NCBI GenBank assembly: GCA_900470775.1
Contig: UCBZ01000032.1
Span: 1-64,000, forward strand
From: Hyphomicrobiales bacterium
Lineage (GTDB): Bacteria > Pseudomonadota > Alphaproteobacteria > Rhizobiales > Beijerinckiaceae
Reading direction: 5' to 3'
Length of the DNA stretch: 64,000 nt
In this document: positions 58,883 to 64,000 of the stretch, piece by piece
How the letters are laid out: every line of letters begins with the position of its first letter
Numbering within the stretch: the first letter of the stretch is position 1
Position numbers and translations under genes: made by a program
Notes under the pieces: generated by a model
What the model was told of the DNA's origin: nothing
Database searches by the model: none
The model's input: the letters and a program-made list of their open reading frames with translations, nothing else

Positions 58883-60473
58883 TCGATAACTCCTCCTGGT
58901 TCACCGCCCGCAAGGTGAACATGAACGTGGTCCCCCGGCCAGTTTCCGATTGAACCGAGATCTTTCCGCCATGCGACTCGACGATGGTGCGGCAGATCGA
59001 CAGCCCGACGCCCATTCCATGCTTCTTCGTGGTCACGAATGGCTGGAACAGCTGCTCGGCGATCTCCGGCGCGATGCCGGTGCCGGTATCGGTTATGCTG
59101 ATGGCGACGAGGCCGTCCTCCGGCCGTGCCTGCGTCGCCACCACCAACTCCCGGCGTGATCCGTCCTGCATGGCCTCGATCGCGTTACGGATGAGATTAA
59201 GAAGGACCTGCTGCACCTGGATGCGGTCGGCGAGGACGAGCGGCGCATCCGGATCCAGCCGGAAGGTGACCCGGATGCCCTTCTCCTTTGCGCCCACAAG
59301 GGCAAGCGCGCTCGCCTCCTCGATGAGTTTCGGCAGGTTCTCGATATGGCGCTCGCTCTCGCCGCGGGCGACGAAATCCCGCAGGTGCCGGATGATGTCC
59401 CCGGCCCGGAGGGCCTGATCCGCGGCCTGGCTGACGCCCTCCCGCAGCACCGCGACCTCATCCCCCTCCATCCGCTGCAGGATGCGCCGGCAGCCCTTGA
59501 GGTAGTTGGCGATGGCCGTGAGCGGCTGGTTGATCTCGTGGGCCAGGGTCGAGGCCATCTCTCCGAGCGCGGTGAACCGGGACATGTGGACGAGCTCGGA
59601 CTGGAGCTCCTGCAGACGGGTCTCGGTCTCCTGCCGCTCCGTCAGATCACGGATGAACCCGGTGAAATAGCGCTGGCCGCCGGAGCGCATCTCTCCCACG
59701 GAGAGCTCCATCGGAAAGGTCGAGCGGTCCTTGCGCTGTCCCACCACGACGCGCCCGATGCCGATGATGCGGCGCTCTCCGGTCGTGAGGTAGCGCTGCA
59801 TGTAGCCGTCGTGCTGCGTCCGGTAAGGCTCCGGCATCAGGATATTGATGTTCTCCCCGATCACCGCCTCGGGCGTATAGCCGAACTGGCGAACCGCCGC
59901 CGCGCTGAAGGACTGGATGCGGGCCTCTTCGTCGATGACGATCATCGCCTCCGGCACAGTTTCCAGGATCGAGCGCAGATGCGCCTCGCTGGCCCGGAGC
60001 GCCTCCTCCGCGGCAAGCCGCTCGGTGACGTCCCGCACGACCTTGGCGAAGCCCTGGAAGTTGCCATCCTCGTCGCGCAAAGGCGTGATGGCGACATTCG
60101 CCGTGTAGCGCGAACCGTCCTTCCTGAGGCGGGTACCCTGCTCCTCGTAGCGGCCGGCATCGAGGGCTTGGGCAAGGTGTCGGTCGGGCCCGCCGGCCGC
60201 GACGTCCTCCGCGGGGTAGAGGATGGCGACATGGCGGCCCAGGATCTCGTTCCGGCGCCAGCCTGTGATATGTTCCGCACCGAGGTTCCAACCGATGATC
60301 TGCCCCTCGCCATCCAGCACGAGGAGCGCGATGTCCGCGACTGCGTCGAGCAGAAGGTCGGCGGGCACCTTGTAAGCGCCCGGCAGCGACAGGCTTCCGG
60401 ATGGGACCTTCAAAGATATCTCCGGCTCAAATCGCGAAGGCTCTCGTATAGGCTTCGCCAGCTGGCCGTGCAA
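58872..60473 (-). CDS. fixL: Oxygen-sensor histidine kinase FixL
   Basis: About 533 residues: two PAS domains (about 40-150 and 165-285) and a histidine kinase core (about 310-530). The second PAS shows the haem-PAS signature of Fix[21 protein letters not shown] with its histidine, then [16 protein letters not shown]. The kinase motifs are [16 protein letters not shown] near 320, [10 protein letters not shown], and [11 protein letters not shown] with [10 protein letters not shown]. It phosphorylates FixJ when haem is deoxygenated. The start is uncertain; TTG 60473 gives the longest frame and no clear ribosome site was seen. Confidence 0.92.
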   Translation of the reverse strand: MHGQLAKPIREPSRFEPEISLKVPSGSLSLPGAYKVPADLLLDAVADIALLVLDGEGQIIGWNLGAEHITGWRRNEILGRHVAILYPAEDVAAGGPDRHLAQALDAGRYEEQGTRLRKDGSRYTANVAITPLRDEDGNFQGFAKVVRDVTERLAAEEALRASEAHLRSILETVPEAMIVIDEEARIQSFSAAAVRQFGYTPEAVIGENINILMPEPYRTQHDGYMQRYLTTGERRIIGIGRVVVGQRKDRSTFPMELSVGEMRSGGQRYFTGFIRDLTERQETETRLQELQSELVHMSRFTALGEMASTLAHEINQPLTAIANYLKGCRRILQRMEGDEVAVLREGVSQAADQALRAGDIIRHLRDFVARGESERHIENLPKLIEEASALALVGAKEKGIRVTFRLDPDAPLVLADRIQVQQVLLNLIRNAIEAMQDGSRRELVVATQARPEDGLVAISITDTGTGIAPEIAEQLFQPFVTTKKHGMGVGLSICRTIVESHGGKISVQSETGRGTTFMFTLRAVNQEELSNAE

Positions 60474-60689
60474 AGGGGTTCCAAATTAATGGCGTAGCCG
60501 TGGTGCCGTTCAGACCGCGCCGCCATGACGCCATCGCCCGCGCGCTCCCAATGTCAGGGAAAGCGCTGTCAAATGCTCCACCCGAGCCGCCCCAAGCCTC
60601 CGCAGAGGCCCGTCAGCAGAGCGACAGCCGCCACTGCGAGCAGCTGCACGCGGAGTGCGAGACGCCCGTGCGTGACTCCTGCCGCTGGC

Positions 60690-60938
60690 TCACGCCGCAC
60701 GAGTGACGCGGAAGCGCCAGACATCAGGCCCCTCCTCCTCATAGTGCCATACGAACGCGCCAGGATGGCGGATGTGGAACTGGTAAAGCAGCGGCCAGGG
60801 ATCGTGGTCGTTGACCAGCACGAGGGCCTCGGACTGCTTCAGGCCCTCGAAGGCGGCGAAGATCAGCGGGTGACGATGCATGCGCGGCAGGATCCGGCGC
60901 ACGTCGATGAAGGTCTCGGAAGCACTGCAGTTGCTCAT
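60690..60938 (-). CDS. DUF2249 domain-containing protein
   Basis: An 82-residue small soluble protein: TFIDVRRILPRMHRHPLIFAAFEGL near the start, then LVLVNDHDPWPLLYQFHIRHPGAFVWHYEEEGPDVWRF. This is the DUF2249 pattern, often found beside nitric-oxide and haemerythrin-type genes; its role is not defined. The start codon overlaps the stop of the preceding MIP18-type gene (TGATG), so the two are coupled. Confidence 0.88.
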   Translation of the reverse strand: MSNCSASETFIDVRRILPRMHRHPLIFAAFEGLKQSEALVLVNDHDPWPLLYQFHIRHPGAFVWHYEEEGPDVWRFRVTRAA

Positions 60939-61273
60939 CAAGCGGCTTCCTTCGGTTGGCGGCCCAGTAATTCGCGGCCGCGGTCGGTAATCCGGTCCGG
61001 GTTCCACGGCGGCTGCCAGACCAGATCGAGCCCGATGCGTGGAGCATCCCGGAAGCGGCCCGCCAGCCGCTCGCGCGCGTCGTCGATGATCATCTCGCCC
61101 AATGGGCAGGCCCGGGTGGTCAATGTGAGAGCCACATCGATCCCGCTCTCGTCCCGGGTCGCGCGGTAAATGAGCCCGAGGTCAACCACGCTGAGGCCGA
61201 TCTCCGGATCCATCACGTCGAGAAGGCATTCAAGCAGATCCGGATCGAGGGGTTGGTTCGCTGCTCGGCTCAT
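60938..61273 (-). CDS. MIP18-family (PaaD/SufT-like) iron-sulfur maturation protein
   Basis: A 111-residue protein with the DUF59 core: LLDVMDPEIGLSVVDLGLIYR near residue 20, then TLTTRACPLGEMIIDDARERL with the conserved cysteine near residue 56. The family helps deliver iron-sulfur clusters. It is the first gene of a two-gene unit with DUF2249 and is divergent from hemN; the FixK-type box at 61579 may serve both. Confidence 0.9.
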   Translation of the reverse strand: MSRAANQPLDPDLLECLLDVMDPEIGLSVVDLGLIYRATRDESGIDVALTLTTRACPLGEMIIDDARERLAGRFRDAPRIGLDLVWQPPWNPDRITDRGRELLGRQPKEAA

Positions 61274-61652
61274 GGCTGATCCTGGTCACGCGGAGGACTC
61301 GAACCATGCCGCCGTCTGCGCCTCCCCTCTTTGCCGTCGCGCAAACAGGATGAGGAATCATGCCGGGTTGCCGCAATGCGAGCTTCCACACGGTTCGATA
61401 TCGGGAGCACGGCGCAGATCGCGGAAAATCCCCTCGCAGGACTGCCCGGATGACGAGAGTCTGGCTCTGCCCTGCTACCGGCTTCGCGCTCCCGGCTGAG
61501 GCCCGCCGGGGTTTCGCCCAACGCCGGAATGCGACGGCTCCTGACCGCGCGGACCAGGCACAGAACGATTCCTCCGGTTTGCACTCGATCAAAGAACGGG
61601 GCTGCGATGCAGGGTACGAGGTGCGCCGGAAAATCGGCTTTCGGAGCTATCG
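61274..61652. other. Gene-free divergent promoter region
   Basis: 379 bases between the MIP18-type gene and hemN. Apart from the FixK-type box at 61579 nothing could be assigned. A short inverted Cys-poor frame reads across it but looks like a shadow. Confidence 0.5.
61579..61592. promoter_or_regulatory. FNR/FixK-type box upstream of hemN
   Basis: TTGCACTCGATCAA fits TTGC-N6-TCAA, with a perfect ATCAA half. It lies 61 bp before the hemN start. Control of hemN by FNR/FixK is well known in related bacteria. Confidence 0.65.
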
Positions 61653-62996
61653 ATGCAGAGCGCGCCTTACGCGGATGAGCGGCTTCCACGCTACACCAGC
61701 TATCCGACGGCACCGCACTTCAACGCCGGGGTAGACGCCGGGATCTATGCGGGCTGGCTGAGGTCGCTGGCAGCCGGCACGACGGCATCGCTCTATCTGC
61801 ATGTGCCCTTCTGCCGCTCGATGTGCTGGTATTGCGGCTGTCACACTACGGTCGCGCTGCGCGACGGCCCAATCATTGATTACCTGGCGGTGCTGCGCAG
61901 CGAGATCGCGTTAGTGGCAGGGCAGCTTTCGGCGCCGCTCGACGTGCGCCATATCCATTTCGGCGGCGGCACCCCGACCATCCTCGAACCGGCAGACTTC
62001 ATCGGGCTCGTCGCGTTGCTGCGGCAGCATCTTGCCGTGCATCCGCAGGCGGAGATCGCGGTCGAGATCGATCCGCGCCGGCTCGGAGCCGGCATGACCG
62101 CCGCGTTGGCTGAGGCCGGGGTCAATCGCGCCAGCCTCGGCGTGCAGAGCTTCGACCCTGTCGTGCAGAAGGCGATCAACCGCATCCAGGGCGTCGAGCA
62201 GACCGCGACGGTCGTCTCGGGGCTGCGCGCCGCCGGCATCGCGGAGGTCAGCTTCGACCTGATCTACGGGCTGCCGAAGCAGACGCTCGAATCCTGCCGC
62301 GAAACGATCGAGCAATGCCTTGCCATGCGCCCGGACCGGTTCTCGATCTTCGGCTACGCCCATGTACCGGAGTTCAAGAAGCATCAACGCCGCATCGCGA
62401 CATCCGACCTGCCGGACGGCCAGGCGCGGCATGAGCAGGCGGAGACGATGGCGCAGCAGCTCGTCGCAGCTGGCTACGTCCGCGTCGGGCTCGACCATTT
62501 CGCCAGGCCCACCGATGCGATGGCGAGGGCGTTGTCGCAGGGCCGGCTCCATCGCAATTTCCAGGGCTACACGACCGATCGCTGCGAGGCGCTGATCGGG
62601 CTCGGCGCCTCGGCGATCGGGCGACTGCCGCAAGGCTATGTCCAGAACGACGTGGTGATCGGACGCTATGCCGAGCGCGTCGCCGATGGTGGCCTACCCA
62701 CGGGCAAGGGCTATCGCCTGACGGCCGAGGACCGCCTGCGTGCAGAGCTGATCGAGCGGGTGATGTGCGATCTCGCGGTCGACATCGATGCCGTCTGCGA
62801 TCAGCATCCAGTCGATCGGCGGGTCCTCGCTTCGTCTCTAGGCAAGCTCGAGGACCTTTCGCGCGCCGGGCTGATCAGCTTCGATGGCAGCCGCGTGCTG
62901 CTCCCGGAGAATGCGCGCCTGTTCGTCCGCAAGGTCGCTTCCGCCTTCGATGCGCATCTCGACCAAGCCGGCCGGCAATTCAGCCGGGCAGTCTAG
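61653..62996 (+). CDS. hemN: Oxygen-independent coproporphyrinogen III oxidase HemN
   Basis: A 447-residue radical-SAM enzyme making protoporphyrinogen IX without oxygen. The iron-sulfur motif is HVPFCRSMCWYCGCH near residue 50 (CxxxCxxC). Other family segments are IHFGGGTPTIL near 107, RASLGVQSFDPVVQKAINRIQ near 160 and SFDLIYGLPKQT near 210. It is full-length. A FixK-type box lies upstream. Its 3' end overlaps a decayed nnrS fragment on the other strand by 17 bp. Confidence 0.95.
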   Translation: MQSAPYADERLPRYTSYPTAPHFNAGVDAGIYAGWLRSLAAGTTASLYLHVPFCRSMCWYCGCHTTVALRDGPIIDYLAVLRSEIALVAGQLSAPLDVRHIHFGGGTPTILEPADFIGLVALLRQHLAVHPQAEIAVEIDPRRLGAGMTAALAEAGVNRASLGVQSFDPVVQKAINRIQGVEQTATVVSGLRAAGIAEVSFDLIYGLPKQTLESCRETIEQCLAMRPDRFSIFGYAHVPEFKKHQRRIATSDLPDGQARHEQAETMAQQLVAAGYVRVGLDHFARPTDAMARALSQGRLHRNFQGYTTDRCEALIGLGASAIGRLPQGYVQNDVVIGRYAERVADGGLPTGKGYRLTAEDRLRAELIERVMCDLAVDIDAVCDQHPVDRRVLASSLGKLEDLSRAGLISFDGSRVLLPENARLFVRKVASAFDAHLDQAGRQFSRAV

Positions 62997-63340
62997 CGTC
63001 CGCCCGGGGCCGGTCCACTGGGCTTCGCGGTCGGCTCGAGGGCCATAGCAGCTCCGCCCGGAAAGCCAGGAGAAAGAGCAGGAAGGCGCCGAGCCCGCAT
63101 GCCGCGGCCGGCAGCAGCCAGATGCGGCCTGCGACCTCTGCCATGAGCCTCGCCGGAACCGCCGTGGCGCCGCAGGCCAGTGCCGCTGTCAGCGTCCGGC
63201 CGTCCGAGAAGGGGCGGCGCGTTTGCCGGCGGACCATGCTCGCCATGACAGCAAGGCACATCAGGCCGACCGCTCCGACCGACCAGGCATGGATCGCAGC
63301 GCTTTCGCCGAACGAGCCGAGTCCCCGGTGGACTGCGTCC
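62980..63340 (-). pseudogene. nnrS: C-terminal fragment of NnrS
   Basis: About 115 residues match only the C-terminal end of NnrS, a haem-copper membrane protein linked to nitric oxide metabolism. The frame reads AAIHAWSVGAVGLMCLAVMAS, a conserved NnrS segment, followed by membrane helices and AELLWPSSRPRS near the end. Full NnrS is near 400 residues. The fragment adjoins the norC start in another frame, which indicates a deletion between the two genes. Confidence 0.75.
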
Positions 63341-63449
63341 GCATGAACCAATGGCTGTGGGCGGTCAGCCCCACGAAGATCGCAAAGAAGAAGATCGAGC
63401 CGCCATAGAAAACGTTACGCGCTCCGGTCTTGGTCAGACACTCGGCCAT
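63330..63449 (-). pseudogene. norC: N-terminal fragment of norC (nitric oxide reductase subunit C)
   Basis: From ATG 63449 the frame starts MAECLTKTGARNVFYGG, then SIFFFAIFVGLTAHSHWF, a clear NorC N-terminal membrane anchor. After about 40 residues the match ends and the sequence turns into nnrS. The haem-binding CxxCH of NorC is missing, so it cannot act as a cytochrome. An NnrR/FixK-like box lies upstream at 63561, a leftover of the nor promoter. Confidence 0.75.
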
Positions 63450-63560
63450 GCGCTCATCCTGTTTTCGCGAGTGATCGTTGAATGCCCGGTAGCGCCGGGA
63501 CGACGTCCCCAACGGGCAGGGAGCGTGCGGTTCCTCTATCGCGCCGGAACGGTGCGCTGT

Positions 63561-63574
63561 TTGCGCTTTGACAA
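63561..63574. promoter_or_regulatory. FixK/NnrR-like box before the norC remnant
   Basis: TTGCGCTTTGACAA has a perfect TTGCG half and a degenerate second half, about 110 bp from the norC start. Confidence 0.4.
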
Positions 63575-63785
63575 AGAGGAGGACGCTCGAAGTGCCGAAT
63601 GCGCTGCGATTTGCGAATGGGCGGCTGCGGCGACCTGGTCGAAGCGCCCGAGCGGGAGGGTCGGCCCGGCAGGGCCGCTCCCGTCGGCCATGGGATGACG
63701 CGCCTCTGCCCCGCGCTCGCCGCCCCGGCTCGCCGCAATGCTAACGGAGCCTGATCGGGCGCTGCGACGGGAAAACCGGCTCTCT

Positions 63786-63799
63786 TTGCGCAAAATCAA
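63786..63799. promoter_or_regulatory. FNR/FixK-type box upstream of pseudoazurin
   Basis: TTGCGCAAAATCAA fits TTGC-N6-TCAA, about 85 bp before the pseudoazurin start. Confidence 0.55.
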
Positions 63800-63883
63800 A
63801 CAGCTGACCGAGCCCGGGGCGTATCACGCTCCCCGAGAGCTTCGATGCGGCTCGCCAATTTTGCATCGAAACAGGAGACAGCA

Positions 63884-64000
63884 ATGCGCAAGATGATGAT
63901 GCTTGGAGGCTTCGTGGCGGCCCTTGGAATGGCCGGCCTGGCGCAGGCGGCCGAAGTCGAGGTCAAGATGCTCAACAAGGGAACCGCGGGCGTCATGGTG
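63884..64000 (+). CDS. Pseudoazurin (partial, cut by window end)
   Basis: The first 39 residues are visible: a Sec signal (MMMLGGFVAALGMAGLAQA) and the mature start AEVEVKMLNKGTAGVMV, the usual pseudoazurin N-terminus. The copper ligands lie beyond the window. Pseudoazurin carries electrons to nitrite or nitrous oxide reductases in the periplasm. AGGAGA precedes ATG 63884, and a FixK-type box lies upstream. Confidence 0.88.
   Translation, partial: MRKMMMLGGFVAALGMAGLAQAAEVEVKMLNKGTAGVMV

Larger units (their letters stand above)
63450..63883. other. Gene-free divergent region between norC remnant and pseudoazurin
   Basis: It contains the two FixK/NnrR-type boxes at 63561 and 63786. No other gene or RNA was recognised. 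Confidence 0.5.

Overview
The window is GC-rich, densely packed alphaproteobacterial DNA. The gene set points to a Hyphomicrobiales chromosome, possibly Bosea-like: FixL/FixJ/FixK oxygen control, pseudoazurin, Dpp-type and sugar ABC transporters, and HyuA/HyuB. The genus is an inference from gene content only. No rRNA, tRNA or CRISPR array was seen.

Layout. (1) 0-20 kb is a low-oxygen and stress region. It holds moeA, a cold-shock gene, four UspA-type genes (one frameshifted), an ADP-forming acyl-CoA synthetase fused to a GNAT domain, an MlaF-like ATPase, a zinc alcohol dehydrogenase, an APH/kinase fusion, and an aldehyde dehydrogenase with DUF779 and an AcoR-like regulator lacking the AAA+ domain. 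It also carries debris: a DUF4010 tail, a broken P-type ATPase, and nested IS5/IS481 remnants. Many of its promoter regions contain FixK/FNR-type boxes (TTGA/C-N6-T/GCAA and close variants). (2) 20-28.4 kb is a carbohydrate or sugar-acid cluster. It has two permeases, two paralogous binding proteins, a mandelate racemase/muconate lactonizing-type enzyme, an SDR, a putative DUF6772 protein and a FadR-type regulator with a palindromic operator; no ATPase gene is present. (3) 28.6-46.1 kb looks like one regulon for Amadori compounds (fructosyl-amino acids or peptides, or related opines). It contains a Dpp-type importer, a second binding protein, two FAD oxidoreductases, a RidA homologue, an SDR, a HutC-type GntR regulator, and an operon of FrlB/FraB-like deglycase, FrlD/FraD-like kinase and HyuA/HyuB. 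Three TTGGT-N4-ACCAA-type operators lie at its two control regions.

(4) 46.1-56.8 kb is a copper-handling block. It has an OmpR-type two-component system, a lipoprotein, a TolC-like protein, a Met-rich multicopper oxidase, a cupredoxin, a CusF-like protein, a Crp-family regulator, a small Spy/CpxP-like periplasmic protein and a CopA-type ATPase with His-rich, YHS and Cys-metal-binding modules. Related GTTACA-type inverted repeats precede the TolC/oxidase operon and the ATPase. (5) 57-64 kb returns to oxygen control: FixK, a receiver-only regulator, FixJ, haem-PAS FixL, DUF2249 and MIP18-family proteins, HemN, a deletion scar joining the start of norC to the end of nnrS, and the start of pseudoazurin, cut by the window edge.

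The FixK-type boxes sit in blocks 1 and 5 and are absent from blocks 2-4 apart from one ambiguous match. This suggests that about 36 kb of metabolic and copper genes separates two halves of an oxygen-responsive region. The best candidate for something new is block 3, where Amadori-type deglycation genes are apparently co-transcribed with hydantoinase/oxoprolinase genes and share operators with a peptide-type importer.
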